Shown: piece by piece, positions 33,953-43,784 of the stretch
How positions within the stretch are numbered: position 1 is the first letter of the stretch
Layout of the letters: every line of letters begins with the position of its first letter
The notes under the pieces: model-generated
The model's input: only the letters and a program-made list of their open reading frames with translations
Told to the model about the DNA's origin: nothing
Database searches by the model: none
NCBI GenBank assembly: GCA_905372265.1
Contig: CAJPOL010000001.1
Location: 1 to 64,000 of the forward strand
Direction: 5' to 3'
DNA from: an uncultured Treponema sp.
GTDB lineage: Bacteria; Spirochaetota; Spirochaetia; Treponematales; Treponemataceae
Length of the DNA stretch: 64,000 bases
Made by a program: the position numbers and the translations under genes

Positions 33953-34729
33953 ATGGAATACGCTGTTCCGCCGCCGTTCGACTATACAAGACAGTCCCCG
34001 TGCGTGATACGGGAAACGCCTGCATGGGCTGTCATCTATAAACCGGCCGGTATGCCGACAGCGCCGCTTCGTCCTGCCGAAACGGGAACGCTGGTACACT
34101 GGTTTTTGAGCAGCCGGCCGGAGACGCAGGCTGCTGCGGTGCGGGGGAAAAAAGCGATTGAAGCGGGATTGCTGCACCGCCTCGATACGGACACGCGGGG
34201 GCTTGTCCTTTTTGCAAAGGATCAGCGCACATACGATTTTTTTTCCGCACAGCAAGATGCCGGCGGCATCGTCAAAACCTACTATGCTTTTATTGAAAGC
34301 GGCGCAGCGGCAGCTGCCGAGCAGATTGCGCAGCAGCTGCCGTATACCCTGCAAAGTCAGTTTAGAAATTTCGGCCCGGGCGCTAAAAAGGCGGCGCCTG
34401 TTTTTCCGCACTCGCGGCATTTTACAAAAGACGGGCGTATATACACTACCGTCATTGAAGCGGTAACCGTTACAGACGGCGCTATAGGTGTCCGCTGCCG
34501 TTTACAGCGCGGCTACCGCCATCAGGTAAGAACGCACCTTGCCGCGCTCGGCCTCCCCATTGCAGGCGATCCGCTCTATGGAAGCGGAAAAGAATGCAAT
34601 AGCGATACCGCCGCTCATGCGGAACACAGGCTCCAGCTGTATGCAACCGATCTTTCTCTGCCTAATCCGCAAAACCGCTTTCAGCGTATATCCGTTGCGC
34701 TTCCGCCGCCAGATAGAATGACCCTGTAA
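33953..34729 (+). CDS. RluA-family pseudouridine synthase (second copy)
   Basis: A 258-residue enzyme lacking an S4 domain. Catalytic motif LLHRLDTDTRGLVLFAK, then RLQRGYRHQVRTHLAALGLPIAGDPLYG. Short RluA-type enzymes modify tRNA and/or 23S rRNA. It follows its longer paralogue by 3 bases. Its last 68 bases overlap, tail to tail, the end of folC on the other strand, so one of the two C-termini has been extended into the other gene. Confidence 0.82.
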   Translation: MEYAVPPPFDYTRQSPCVIRETPAWAVIYKPAGMPTAPLRPAETGTLVHWFLSSRPETQAAAVRGKKAIEAGLLHRLDTDTRGLVLFAKDQRTYDFFSAQQDAGGIVKTYYAFIESGAAAAAEQIAQQLPYTLQSQFRNFGPGAKKAAPVFPHSRHFTKDGRIYTTVIEAVTVTDGAIGVRCRLQRGYRHQVRTHLAALGLPIAGDPLYGSGKECNSDTAAHAEHRLQLYATDLSLPNPQNRFQRISVALPPPDRMTL

Positions 34730-36017
34730 TAAGGAGCGGTACCGATTGGGTAATGCTTTCGCTGAACGCCGCTTTCAACACTGATTCAAAATCATCATGG
34801 GCTTCTATGGGTACCGTCCGTTCACGATCAAAAACCTGTAAAAACGTTTCAAGGATAACCGGTAAATCGCTTTTTTTAAAGGTTCCCGGTATGGTGAGGT
34901 ATATCTTTGAACATTTACCTAAAAAAACCGGTGCAATGTCCGCAACCCGTTTATCGCGGGCACAGGCAAATACTAACAGCGCTTTCCGTTTTGCCAGCGT
35001 AAAAAAAGTTTCGGCGCACGCGGCAATGCTGTTATGCGTATGCGCTCCGTCCAATACAATGAGCGGAGTTTTCCGCAGTAGCTGAAAACGGCCGGGCAGC
35101 CATGCTGCGGAAAGCGCTGCTTCGATACGCGATTCAGGCTGCTCAGGATAGAGGTATTTAAATGCGCAAGCGGCAAGCGCGGCATTTTCCGCCTGTACCG
35201 GCGTATACAAGGGAAGCGTTGCGGCAATCGGACGTTTGAAAAGTTTACCTACCGGATGCTTTGAGGAAAAAGCGGCGGAAAAGGCAAGCCCGTGCGGTGT
35301 AACATGCCATTCAAGCTGTTTAACGGCCTCCTGTACCGAAAAAAACGGGGCGTTCAGCGACTCCGCTTGAGCTTTAAAGACTGCAAGCGCCGCTTCGGGT
35401 TGACGGGCGCAAAAAACGGGGATGCCGTTTTTGATGATGCCCGCTTTTTCCGCCGCGATGAGGGCAACCGTATTTCCAAGATATTCGCAATGTTCGAGCT
35501 CAATAGGCGTAAGCAGCGTTACCGCAGGCTGCACAATATTTGTCGCATCAAGCCGCCCGCCGAGTCCGGTTTCGATAACCGCCCAGTCAAGCCGTTCTTC
35601 GCGGAACAGTACAAAGGCAGTCAGCGTTAATAATTCAAACCATGTTAAACGCGGTGCGGCGGGCTTGTTCATAAGCGCCGTTACCTGATCCTGCACTATG
35701 CGGAATGTCCGCAGGTAGGCCTCATCCGTAAAAAAACGGCCGTTTTCCGTTATCCGTTCGCGGAAGTCGTTCAGGTGAGGCGAAGTATACAGTCCGGTAC
35801 GGAAACCCGCTTGGGTAAGCAGCGCCGAAAACAGCGCTGCTACGGAACCTTTACCCTTGGATCCTGCGATATGCGCCGTTTTATACGCCGTCTGAGGCCT
35901 GTCAAAAAACGCCGCATATTGAGCAATGGTTTCAAGCCCGAATGCTTTAGGGGCTTGCTGTTCAAAATTGATAAAAGTATTAAGCCATGCGTAAAATTCA
36001 GGTATATCGGTAATCAT
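34662..36017 (-). CDS. folC: Folylpolyglutamate / dihydrofolate synthase
   Basis: FolC adds glutamate to folates (and may join glutamate to dihydropteroate). P-loop at HIAGSKGKGSVAAL, the Omega-loop TSPHLNDFRERI, ETGLGGRLDATNI, EHCEYLGNTVALIAAEKAGIIK, and LDGAHTHNSI in the C-terminal domain. The ATG at 36017 (MITDIPEF) gives 451 residues and starts at the family's usual N-terminus; the frame extends 23 codons further upstream without similarity. The C-terminus overlaps the pseudouridine synthase by 68 bases. A repeat cluster lies upstream. Confidence 0.88.
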   Translation of the reverse strand: MITDIPEFYAWLNTFINFEQQAPKAFGLETIAQYAAFFDRPQTAYKTAHIAGSKGKGSVAALFSALLTQAGFRTGLYTSPHLNDFRERITENGRFFTDEAYLRTFRIVQDQVTALMNKPAAPRLTWFELLTLTAFVLFREERLDWAVIETGLGGRLDATNIVQPAVTLLTPIELEHCEYLGNTVALIAAEKAGIIKNGIPVFCARQPEAALAVFKAQAESLNAPFFSVQEAVKQLEWHVTPHGLAFSAAFSSKHPVGKLFKRPIAATLPLYTPVQAENAALAACAFKYLYPEQPESRIEAALSAAWLPGRFQLLRKTPLIVLDGAHTHNSIAACAETFFTLAKRKALLVFACARDKRVADIAPVFLGKCSKIYLTIPGTFKKSDLPVILETFLQVFDRERTVPIEAHDDFESVLKAAFSESITQSVPLLITGSFYLAAEAQRIYAESGFAD

Positions 36018-36097
36018 GATCGTCCGGCATACTAGCGTTTTACCGGCGCTTTTGCAATGCGGAATGAGATAAGACTTAATACGCAAACCCTTACAAA

Positions 36098-36290
36098 AAC
36101 TCTCTGCGATCTCTGCGGGCGTTGCGGTTAATTAAAAATAAAACCGCAGAGAGCGCCAAGAACGCGGAGGGAATTGAGAAAAGGCTTAATATGCAATTCT
36201 TTACAAAAAACCTTTGCGGTCACTGCGTGCTCTGCGGTTAATTAAAAATAAAACCGCGGAGAGCGCAAAGCGCACGGAATACCCGCTTGT
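36098..36290. repeat. Cluster of MITE-like elements with CCGCAGAG ends
   Basis: A partial copy ends at about 36140 (CTCTGCGGGCGTTGCGGTTA), a full copy spans about 36131-36250 with inverted ends (AAAACCGCAGAGAGCGC on the left, TGCTCTGCGGTTAATT on the right), and a third, truncated copy starts in the same bases (AAAACCGCGGAGAGCGC). The ends match the element at 3668-3784. Copies share their junction sequence ATTAAAAATAAAACCGC. They occupy the gap between folC and metK, divergent genes. Confidence 0.65.
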
Positions 36291-36315
36291 TTTTTTAGGT
36301 TGATACGGGTATGAT
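36287..36315 (+). promoter_or_regulatory. Candidate promoter of metK
   Basis: TTGTTT (36287-36292) and TATGAT (36310-36315), 17 bases apart, about 90 bases before the metK start. The leader shows no SAM riboswitch that I recognise. Confidence 0.35.
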
Positions 36316-36407
36316 GGTGCGCATTATGCAGCGTGCAGGGTATCTAAACTTTGGTGAGCTCTTAGATAAGGACTGCAAACGCCGGATATAGTAAGGAGAA
36401 GAGTATT

Positions 36408-37577
36408 TTGAACGGAAAAAAATTATTTACCTCGGAATCAGTCGGCGAGGGACATCCCGATAAACTGTGCGATCAAATTTCGGATGCAATATTGGACGCT
36501 TGTCTCCGTGATGATCCTGAAAGCCATGTTGCCTGCGAAACATTTGCTTCTACAGCGCTCATTTTAGTCGGCGGCGAAATTACCACCAACACCTTTGTCG
36601 ATGTGCAAAAAATTGCGCGCGATATTGCGTGTGAAATAGGCTACACGGATTCTGATTTCGGCCTTGATTGCAACTCAATGGCGGTTATGAATATGATCCA
36701 TTCGCAGTCTCCCGATATTGCGCAGGGAGTCAACGGCGAAGGTTTGGATGAGTACCGTAATCAGATAGGCGCCGGAGATCAGGGAATGATGTTTGGGTTT
36801 GCCTGCACGGAAACGCCTGAGTTAATGCCGGCGCCTATTATGTACGCGCATACGCTTTTACGGAAAGCCGCCGAATTGCGCAAGTCAAAGCAGCTGACAT
36901 GGCTGCGCCCTGATGCAAAAAGCCAAGTTACAATAGAATATAACAATGGGAAGCCGGTTCATATTGATACCGTTGTTCTGTCTCATCAACACTCCCCCGA
37001 TATTTCATATAATGAATTAAAAGAAGCTATCATATCACAGATTATTAAGCCGGTATTGGAGCCGACCGGTTTACTTGATGCAAAGACAAAGTTCTTTATC
37101 AATCCTACCGGACGGTTTGTAGTCGGCGGGCCGTTCGGCGACACGGGACTGACCGGACGGAAAATTATCGTAGACACCTACGGCGGTATGGGACGGCACG
37201 GCGGCGGGGCTTTCTCCGGTAAGGATCCGACGAAGGTAGACCGTTCCGCTGCATATATGGCCCGCTATGTTGCAAAAAACATCGTTGCCGCCGGTTTTGC
37301 CGAACGGTGCGAGCTTCAGCTTGCATATGCCATTGGTGTTCCGTTCCCCGTGTCGGTACGGGTTGATACATTCGGTACTGCCACCGCATCTGAAGATAAA
37401 ATTGAAAAAGCGGTGAGGGAAGTATTCGATCTCAGCCCCGCCGGCATTATTACATCGCTTGATTTACGGAAACCGGTCTATCAAGCGACCGCTGCTTACG
37501 GACATTTCGGACGCCCCGAATTTTCATGGGAAAAGACCGATAAAGTAGATGCCTTAAAACGGGCAATCGTACAATAG
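36408..37577 (+). CDS. metK: S-adenosylmethionine synthetase
   Basis: MetK makes SAM from ATP and methionine. Motifs: [30 protein letters not shown], and [18 protein letters not shown] near the C-terminal third. The 389-residue length is typical. Translation starts at TTG (36408) behind AAGGAG (36393-36398); the protein begins [11 protein letters not shown], matching the family N-terminus, so the rare start codon is real and may limit output. lysS follows 24 bases later. The product serves the rSAM and rRNA methyltransferase enzymes in this window. Confidence 0.95.
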   Translation: MNGKKLFTSESVGEGHPDKLCDQISDAILDACLRDDPESHVACETFASTALILVGGEITTNTFVDVQKIARDIACEIGYTDSDFGLDCNSMAVMNMIHSQSPDIAQGVNGEGLDEYRNQIGAGDQGMMFGFACTETPELMPAPIMYAHTLLRKAAELRKSKQLTWLRPDAKSQVTIEYNNGKPVHIDTVVLSHQHSPDISYNELKEAIISQIIKPVLEPTGLLDAKTKFFINPTGRFVVGGPFGDTGLTGRKIIVDTYGGMGRHGGGAFSGKDPTKVDRSAAYMARYVAKNIVAAGFAERCELQLAYAIGVPFPVSVRVDTFGTATASEDKIEKAVREVFDLSPAGIITSLDLRKPVYQATAAYGHFGRPEFSWEKTDKVDALKRAIVQ

Positions 37578-37601
37578 CAATTCCCTGATGGAGCGAGGTA
37601 T

Positions 37602-39197
37602 ATGAGTAACGAACAGCAACACAGCTCAAAGCAGATGCATTGGGCGGATCAAACCGCTGAAAAAATTATCCGTGAGCGGGGCGATCTGGATAGTTATACC
37701 TGTGCAGCAGGCATAACACCGTCGGGAACCGTCCATATCGGAAATTTTCGGGAAATTATTTCCGTTGACCTTGTCGTACGTGCATTACGCGACCGCGGTA
37801 AAACGGTACGCTTTATTTATTCATGGGATGACTACGATGTGTTCCGTAAAGTACCCGCCAATATGCCGAAGCCGGAAATACTCGAACAGTATCTCCGGTT
37901 CCCCATCACGAAAGTGCCCGATACATCAGAGCGGGATGAAAGTTATGCCCGTCATCACGAGATGGATGTTGAGACGGTATTGCCGAAAGTCGGCATTCAC
38001 CCCGAATTTCTCTATCAGGCAAAGCGGTATAGCGCCGGATTATATGCGGACGGCATGAAACGCGCAATGGATAAGCGTGAGGAGCTGAAAGAGATTTTGA
38101 ACACCTACCGCGACGATCAGCATAAAATAACCGGAGAGTACTGGCCGGTTTCGGTCTTTTGTACCAAATGTCAAAAAGATACAACGGCTGTTGACCGGTG
38201 GGATAACGACTGGGCGCTCCACTACACCTGTGAATGCGGACATGAAGAAACGCTTGATTTGCGGAAAACCGATTCGGCAAAGCTCGGCTGGCGGGTAGAC
38301 TGGCCGATGCGGTGGAACTATGAAAAGGTCGTATTTGAACCGGCGGGAAAGGATCACCATTCTCAAGGCGGCTCTTTTGATACTGCGCGTCTGGTTGCAG
38401 AACGCATCTACAATTGGCAAGCGCCGGTATCGTTCCGCTACGACTTTATCGGTTTAAAAGGGGTGCCGGGTAAAATGTCTTCCTCAAAAGGAACGGTTAT
38501 CAGCCTTGCCGAAGTGCTTCAAATCTATCCGCCTGAAATAGCGCGGTATTTGTTTGCCTCTACCCGTCCGAATACCGAATTTGCCATCAGCTTTGACTTG
38601 GATGTCATTAAAACCTACGAAGATTATGATAAAACAGAGCGCATTGCATGGGGAATCGATAAAGCGAAAAATGATGACGTTTATGCCAAAGAACGGCGTA
38701 TTTACGAACTTTCGCAAATTGACGGAATGCCGCCGTGCATCGCCTATCAAATTCCATTCCGGCATTTATGCAATCTTCTGCAGATTAACGCAGGCGATAC
38801 CGCAGCGGTGATGAAACTGCTGCCCGATATAAAGCCGGAACAGCGGGAACGTTTTGAAACAAGAGCCCGCTGCGCATGGTTCTGGATTACCGAATGCGCA
38901 CCGGAAGAATTCCGGTTCACACTCCGTACCGACGATGGAAAGCCTGCGCTCACCGAAACGGAAACGGCAGCCATTCAAAAAATCCGCGACGAACTTTTGC
39001 CGCAGATGGAAAAAATGGATGAAAAAACTTTTTCTACGGCGCTTTACGATGTCGCTCACGCATGCGGCATTGAGCCTAAGGCTCTTTTTACCGCAGTGTA
39101 TCAGGCGCTCATCGGAAAAGAACAGGGGCCGCGTTTGGCAGGTTTTATGAAAATAATCGGGCATGAACGGCTTGCACAACTATTGATTTCTTATTAA
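37602..39197 (+). CDS. lysS: Class I (archaeal-type) lysyl-tRNA synthetase
   Basis: A 531-residue class I LysRS, the form found in archaea, spirochaetes and a few other bacteria in place of the usual class II enzyme. The class I motifs are GTVHIGNFRE (HIGN, near residue 45) and PGKMSSSKGT (KMSSS, near 292). A zinc-like cluster CTKC...CECGH (about 188-210) lies in the insert. The C-terminal helical domain binds the anticodon. It follows metK closely, and a good terminator follows it at 39321-39348. Confidence 0.95.
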   Translation: MSNEQQHSSKQMHWADQTAEKIIRERGDLDSYTCAAGITPSGTVHIGNFREIISVDLVVRALRDRGKTVRFIYSWDDYDVFRKVPANMPKPEILEQYLRFPITKVPDTSERDESYARHHEMDVETVLPKVGIHPEFLYQAKRYSAGLYADGMKRAMDKREELKEILNTYRDDQHKITGEYWPVSVFCTKCQKDTTAVDRWDNDWALHYTCECGHEETLDLRKTDSAKLGWRVDWPMRWNYEKVVFEPAGKDHHSQGGSFDTARLVAERIYNWQAPVSFRYDFIGLKGVPGKMSSSKGTVISLAEVLQIYPPEIARYLFASTRPNTEFAISFDLDVIKTYEDYDKTERIAWGIDKAKNDDVYAKERRIYELSQIDGMPPCIAYQIPFRHLCNLLQINAGDTAAVMKLLPDIKPEQRERFETRARCAWFWITECAPEEFRFTLRTDDGKPALTETETAAIQKIRDELLPQMEKMDEKTFSTALYDVAHACGIEPKALFTAVYQALIGKEQGPRLAGFMKIIGHERLAQLLISY

Positions 39198-39320
39198 AAT
39201 GCCGCCTGCATTATGAACGCATCGCATAAGAAGTCTATTGTACCTACATTCCCATTTTTGTTAACGGCGGTACGGCATATCGGTACCGCTCTTTTATTTT
39301 CAGTTATATCGTATATTACA

Positions 39321-39348
39321 ACGCTCTTTTTTAAGGGCGTTTTTTTTT
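39321..39348 (+). terminator. Rho-independent terminator after lysS
   Basis: ACGCTCTT pairs with AAGGGCGT (8 bp with one T-G pair, loop TTTT), followed by eight T residues at 39341-39348. Confidence 0.8.
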
Positions 39349-39396
39349 GTGGTCATACTAAAAACGGTACGAGCCTATCACGGCAAAGGAGTTTAT

Positions 39397-40464
39397 ATGA
39401 ATAAAATCGTAATGGAAGCGGAATCACTTGAGAAGTATTTAACGGCGCAAGATGCCGCGTATTTGCACAAACTGGACATATTGTATGATAAAACAATGCA
39501 GCAGTTTGTCCGCTTGGAGAGCGCATCGGATAACACGGAAAAGCGGGCTGCAGAGCATGAAATTATCTCATTATATGATGATATGGGAAAACTGCTGCAG
39601 GAAATCTGCAAAGAAGTACCGCAATTAAAAGTCTATTCGTTTATTACCGAACATGAAAGCCATGCGGAAGCGTCCCGCGTTATGGCAAAATTGCGGAGCG
39701 CTGAGACAGGACATAATGAATTCATTTATTACACACAGCGGGCGTTCGAAATGCTGTTTAAACTTGCGTACAGCGGCAGTCATGAGGATGCAAAAAATCA
39801 TCTGATCTCTAAAACGCCGGTAACGCAGCCGGTACAGCACTATGCAGTACACAAGATCAGCGATATTGATCATAAGATTGAAAATACAGTCATGTGCGTA
39901 ATGCTTCGAGGCGCTTTACTGCCTTCAATGATTATGTCGAAAGAGATAGAGGAATATTCCTCGCACGGATATGTTACGCCTTTCGCGCTCTTTAAAATAA
40001 AACGGGATGAGACACGGCAGCTCAAAGATATGCAGTATATTCTTAATTTGGATATGTCATACTATCATCTTGAAGATTTAAACGGAAAAGATTTGATTTT
40101 TGCCGATCCGATGAATGCGACCGGAGGCAGTTTGATTACGGTCGTCAAATACCTTGAGCGGCAAGGCGTAAAACCGAAATCCATTAGCTGCTTCCATGTT
40201 ATTTCTTCGCTGAAAGGAGCGTTATGCGCTGCACGGGCATTAAAAAATTGTACCGTTTACAGTCTGTGGATGGATCCCGCCTTAAATGATGCCGCCTATA
40301 TTTTGCCGGGCTTGGGTGATGCAGGCGACCGTATTAACGGAGTAGATGAACCTGAACATCCGCGCAATATGATTCAGCTTATTGCAGATTATGGAGCGAC
40401 AATTGCCGGATTATACCGGCATCAGCTGCGGGAAATAGAAAATGTGGTGCTTCAAAATAAATAG
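39397..40464 (+). CDS. Uracil phosphoribosyltransferase with long N-terminal extension
   Basis: The last ~200 residues carry UPRT motifs: the PRPP loop [27 protein letters not shown], and the uracil-binding [21 protein letters not shown] makes UMP from uracil and PRPP. The full protein is 355 residues from ATG 39397 (AAAGGAG upstream), against about 210 for ordinary UPRT. The N-terminal ~145 residues are helical and charged ([16 protein letters not shown]...), with no family I know; they may be regulatory or for oligomerisation. DPMNATGGS differs from the usual DPMLATGGS by one residue. Confidence 0.82.
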   Translation: MNKIVMEAESLEKYLTAQDAAYLHKLDILYDKTMQQFVRLESASDNTEKRAAEHEIISLYDDMGKLLQEICKEVPQLKVYSFITEHESHAEASRVMAKLRSAETGHNEFIYYTQRAFEMLFKLAYSGSHEDAKNHLISKTPVTQPVQHYAVHKISDIDHKIENTVMCVMLRGALLPSMIMSKEIEEYSSHGYVTPFALFKIKRDETRQLKDMQYILNLDMSYYHLEDLNGKDLIFADPMNATGGSLITVVKYLERQGVKPKSISCFHVISSLKGALCAARALKNCTVYSLWMDPALNDAAYILPGLGDAGDRINGVDEPEHPRNMIQLIADYGATIAGLYRHQLREIENVVLQNK

Positions 40465-41152
40465 AACGCCGGCAACCATACCGAAAACCGTCGGTATGGT
40501 TTTCGGTATGTTCATTGCAGCAATGACGCTGAGCCTACCGGTGTATGCGAAAGGCAAACAGGAGCCATCGTTCGCAAAAGAATATTTTGAGCTTGCGCAA
40601 GCCTATGCCGAAACGGCAAAATACGATAAAGCTATTACTTTTTACTTAAAAGCGGCTGCCGATCCTGCGCATAAGAATGCAGCGGAGTATAATTTAGCGC
40701 GGGTATACGGATTACAGGGGGATTGGCAGAAGGCGCGGGCTATTTTGGAGCGTCAATATGCCGAAGCTCCCGATAACATGCTCATCCTTACAGCTTTTGC
40801 TTATGCGCTTGCGGCAAGCGGAGACACCGATCGTGCATGTGAAATGTACCGGAACATATACGAACGCGATACGGAAACGCCTGAGACGGCGCTTAACTAT
40901 GTGCGGATACTGATTACCGCAAAGCGGTATGATGAAGCAACATCCTCTATTACCGCACTGAAACAGCGTTTTACGGAGAATGCCGAGCGGGAAGCCTTAG
41001 ATATGCTTGAGGAAAAAATTAAAAAAGCCTTAGAGCCGCCGGCAGAAAATACTGAAACGCCCCCGTCCGGTTCTAAAGAACAAAAAGCAACGCCCGATAA
41101 GGCTGCACCGGATGAGAAAGAGCCGCTTCCCAACGAAAAAGCGCCGACATAA
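40442..41152 (+). CDS. Exported TPR-repeat protein
   Basis: A 236-residue protein. After a basic start, residues 18-35 ([20 protein letters not shown]) form a signal peptide. Three to four TPR units follow ([28 protein letters not shown] and so on, about 43-180), then a Pro/Glu/Lys-rich tail from ~200. Such periplasmic TPR proteins act as scaffolds; partner unknown. The ATG at 40442 overlaps the UPRT stop; an ATG at 40496 would remove part of the signal, so the longer start is preferred. Confidence 0.72.
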   Translation: MWCFKINRTPATIPKTVGMVFGMFIAAMTLSLPVYAKGKQEPSFAKEYFELAQAYAETAKYDKAITFYLKAAADPAHKNAAEYNLARVYGLQGDWQKARAILERQYAEAPDNMLILTAFAYALAASGDTDRACEMYRNIYERDTETPETALNYVRILITAKRYDEATSSITALKQRFTENAEREALDMLEEKIKKALEPPAENTETPPSGSKEQKATPDKAAPDEKEPLPNEKAPT

Positions 41153-41236
41153 GCGGCCTTTTCAAAACATCGGTTCTTATAGCAAAGCATTTTTTATTCG
41201 TGCGGCGGGTCGGATCATGCTTATTGCTTGAGCTGC

Positions 41237-41746
41237 TTATTTCAGCAGAACCCATGTTGAACCGGAACCTCCATCCCGTGCTTTCGGGTGGCCTGTTTCC
41301 CCTGCATGGGGATGATCCTCTAAAAACCTTTTTACAAAACCTGTCAGTACGGGGTCGCCTTGCGAATGGTTCCCCTTGCCGTGTATGATGAGGAGCTTCC
41401 GGTATTGTTTGCGGAGCGCCTCGTCAAAAAAATAAAGGAGCGCCGCATGAGCCTCCTCTATGGTCATGCCGTGTAAATCAATTTCCGCTTGCGGGCGCAT
41501 CGAGCGCAGGCGTTTTTTCTCGGCGAGCCTATCCGAAAAATACTGTCCGCCGGTTTCTTCGGCTTCCGCATCTTTATCATAGACGCCGTATCGTCTCAAC
41601 CAGAAATCCATCGGATTGAGCGTCTTGTTGTTTTCATCACTGATTTTACCGGAAGCAGTATCGGCGGCATCCCGTTTTATCCGCTTTTTACCATACGGCT
41701 TTTGAGTCTGCTGTTCCCATTGTTCAAGAATATCGCCGAAATCCAT
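41237..41746 (-). CDS. Smr-domain protein
   Basis: A 169-residue protein from ATG 41746 (MDFGDILEQW). The last ~85 residues are an Smr domain with EIDLHGMTIEEA and IIHGKGNHSQGD, the DLHG and HGKG motifs of Smr nucleases. Smr proteins cleave nucleic acids, some at stalled, collided ribosomes. The N-terminal half is polar and lysine-rich. The frame continues 20 codons upstream into the ABC-F gene, but the domain start fits 41746. It lies directly behind an ABC-F protein, another ribosome-related factor, which makes a joint role in translation quality control plausible. Confidence 0.8.
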   Translation of the reverse strand: MDFGDILEQWEQQTQKPYGKKRIKRDAADTASGKISDENNKTLNPMDFWLRRYGVYDKDAEAEETGGQYFSDRLAEKKRLRSMRPQAEIDLHGMTIEEAHAALLYFFDEALRKQYRKLLIIHGKGNHSQGDPVLTGFVKRFLEDHPHAGETGHPKARDGGSGSTWVLLK

Positions 41747-41777
41747 GAACCGTATTTTCCGCAAAAAAACTGAAACG

Positions 41778-43784
41778 TCAAGAGAAAACGGCTGAAACAA
41801 GCGCATCCCATTGATCGGTAAGAGCTTGCGCCGTTTCGGTCAACGCTTTGATCTCTTGCCGGATGCGGCGGATCTTCTCACCGTCGGCATACACATCCGG
41901 TTCGCTGAGCAGGGCTTCCAGCGCTTTTATTTTGTCCTCCGTTTCGGTAAGTTCCGTCATAAGCCGCTCTTCTTCTTTTTCCCGTTTCCGCTTTTCCGTC
42001 CGCTGCTGTTTTTGCGCTTCGTATAAACTTTGACCTGTCTTTTTACCGCTTGCATCGGAACCGGTATGAGAAGCCGATGATGAAGGGCGTGAAGCGGCTT
42101 TTGCATGCGGCGGAGCGGCAGTAGAGCGCTTTCCGTCTGACTCCGATGCGCTGTTTTCCGCAGCAATGCGGTAAAGATAATAATCGTACGTACCCGGAAA
42201 ATCCCGTATACGGGTTCCGGCGGCGGATTCTTCGGAGGCTGTCAGTTCGAGGATTCGGGTAGCAAGTCCTTGAATAAAAAATTTATCATGAGACACAAAA
42301 ATAACCGTCCCCTCGAACCGCTGCAATGCATCAAGCAGTACATCTTTTGAATGCAAGTCAAGATGATTGGTCGGTTCGTCCAAAATCAGTACATTAAGCG
42401 GTGTCAGCAGCAGCCGTAACAGCGCAAGCCTGCTCTTTTCGCCGCCTGAGAGGACGGAAAGCGGTTTATGTATGTCATCCCCGCGGAATAAAAAGGCTGC
42501 AAGCATATCATAGAGTTTAGGGATCAGATGCGTCGGAGCCTCCTGTTCGAGCGTTTCTATGATAGTTGCATTACCGGCGATACGTTCCGCCGCATCTTGA
42601 GAAAAATATCCGGCGGCAACTCCAGCTCCGTATTTCACCGAACCGGAAAAATCGGTATCTTCTCCTGCCAGAATCCGTAAAAATGTTGTCTTTCCTGCGC
42701 CGTTCCGCCCTGTAAACGCAATCCGGTCGTTCTTTGCTACGGTTAATTCAGCATTTTTAAGAATGAACCGGTCGCCGTAGGCTTTGGTGATATGCTGAGC
42801 TTGTAAAACAATATTTCCCGAATGCGGAACGGGCGGAAAACTGAAATGAATCTTTTTTAAGTGTTCCGGCAATGTAATCCGCTCAAGTTTTTCAAGACGG
42901 CGGACTCTATCCTGTACCAAGGCGGCCTTACTCGCGTTGTACCGGAACTTGCGGATGAACTCCTCCGTTTTTGCAATTTCTTCTTGCTGTTGTGTATAGG
43001 CCTTTATAAGTGAAGCAAGCTCAACCGTGCGTGTTTTTTCATAATGAGTATAGGTGCCGGCATACCGTTTCAAAACGCCGTTAAAAAGTTCGAACGTTTC
43101 GGTTACGGTTGCGTCCAAAAAAGAGCGGTCATGGCTTACCACTAAAAAACCGCCTGAGAATTTTTTTAACCACAGCTCAAGCCAGCTGCGGGCTTCAATA
43201 TCGAGGTAGTTGGTCGGCTCATCCAAAATAAGAATATCGGCGCCGCTTAAAAGAATTTTTGCAAGCGCGATGCGCATTTGCCAGCCGCCTGAAAACTCAT
43301 CGGTCAACCGGTCAAAATCTTTCGCCGTAAACCCCAAGCCCCGTAGGGTCTCATCAATTAACCCTTGACGGGAATACCAAAGCGACTGTTCCAGTGCGAC
43401 CTGCAGGTTATGATAATCATGAGCAAGCCTTTCCGCTTTTGCCGTATCGGGTTCTTCGCTCATTTGTTTGCCGACAGCTTCAAGCTGTTCTATCAAAGCG
43501 GCTCCGTGCGCAAATGCCGTTTCGGCTTCATCGGTCAGCGTTCTGCCGGTATGCACAATGCCGGACTGCGGAAGATAGGCAACGCGCGTATTTTTCTCTG
43601 TCGAAATACTTCCCGAATCGGCTTGCAGCTTCCCCGCGATGATCTTCATCAACGTTGACTTGCCGCATCCGTTAGCGCCGGTTAGGGCGGCTTTGGTTCC
43701 ATTCGTGAGTACAAGCGTGATATTCTGTAAAATATCACGGTCGGCAAAGGCAAGCGACACATTGGAAAGCTGAACAAAAGGCAT
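41778..43784 (-). CDS. ABC-F family ATPase
   Basis: A 668-residue soluble protein with two ATPase units: Walker A GANGCGKST and GRNGAGKTT, signatures FSGGWQMRIALAK and LSGGEKSRLALLRLL, Walker B ILILDEPTNYLD and VLILDEPTNHLD. The ~80-residue linker between them and a C-terminal coiled coil (about 590-668, KQQRTEKRKREKEEE) complete the Uup/YfmR-like plan. ABC-F proteins act on the ribosome, relieving stalls or giving drug resistance. A Ser/Ala-rich spacer (about 560-590) is low complexity. It overlaps the SH3 lipoprotein stop by one base and precedes the Smr gene. Confidence 0.9.
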   Translation of the reverse strand: MPFVQLSNVSLAFADRDILQNITLVLTNGTKAALTGANGCGKSTLMKIIAGKLQADSGSISTEKNTRVAYLPQSGIVHTGRTLTDEAETAFAHGAALIEQLEAVGKQMSEEPDTAKAERLAHDYHNLQVALEQSLWYSRQGLIDETLRGLGFTAKDFDRLTDEFSGGWQMRIALAKILLSGADILILDEPTNYLDIEARSWLELWLKKFSGGFLVVSHDRSFLDATVTETFELFNGVLKRYAGTYTHYEKTRTVELASLIKAYTQQQEEIAKTEEFIRKFRYNASKAALVQDRVRRLEKLERITLPEHLKKIHFSFPPVPHSGNIVLQAQHITKAYGDRFILKNAELTVAKNDRIAFTGRNGAGKTTFLRILAGEDTDFSGSVKYGAGVAAGYFSQDAAERIAGNATIIETLEQEAPTHLIPKLYDMLAAFLFRGDDIHKPLSVLSGGEKSRLALLRLLLTPLNVLILDEPTNHLDLHSKDVLLDALQRFEGTVIFVSHDKFFIQGLATRILELTASEESAAGTRIRDFPGTYDYYLYRIAAENSASESDGKRSTAAPPHAKAASRPSSSASHTGSDASGKKTGQSLYEAQKQQRTEKRKREKEEERLMTELTETEDKIKALEALLSEPDVYADGEKIRRIRQEIKALTETAQALTDQWDALVSAVFS

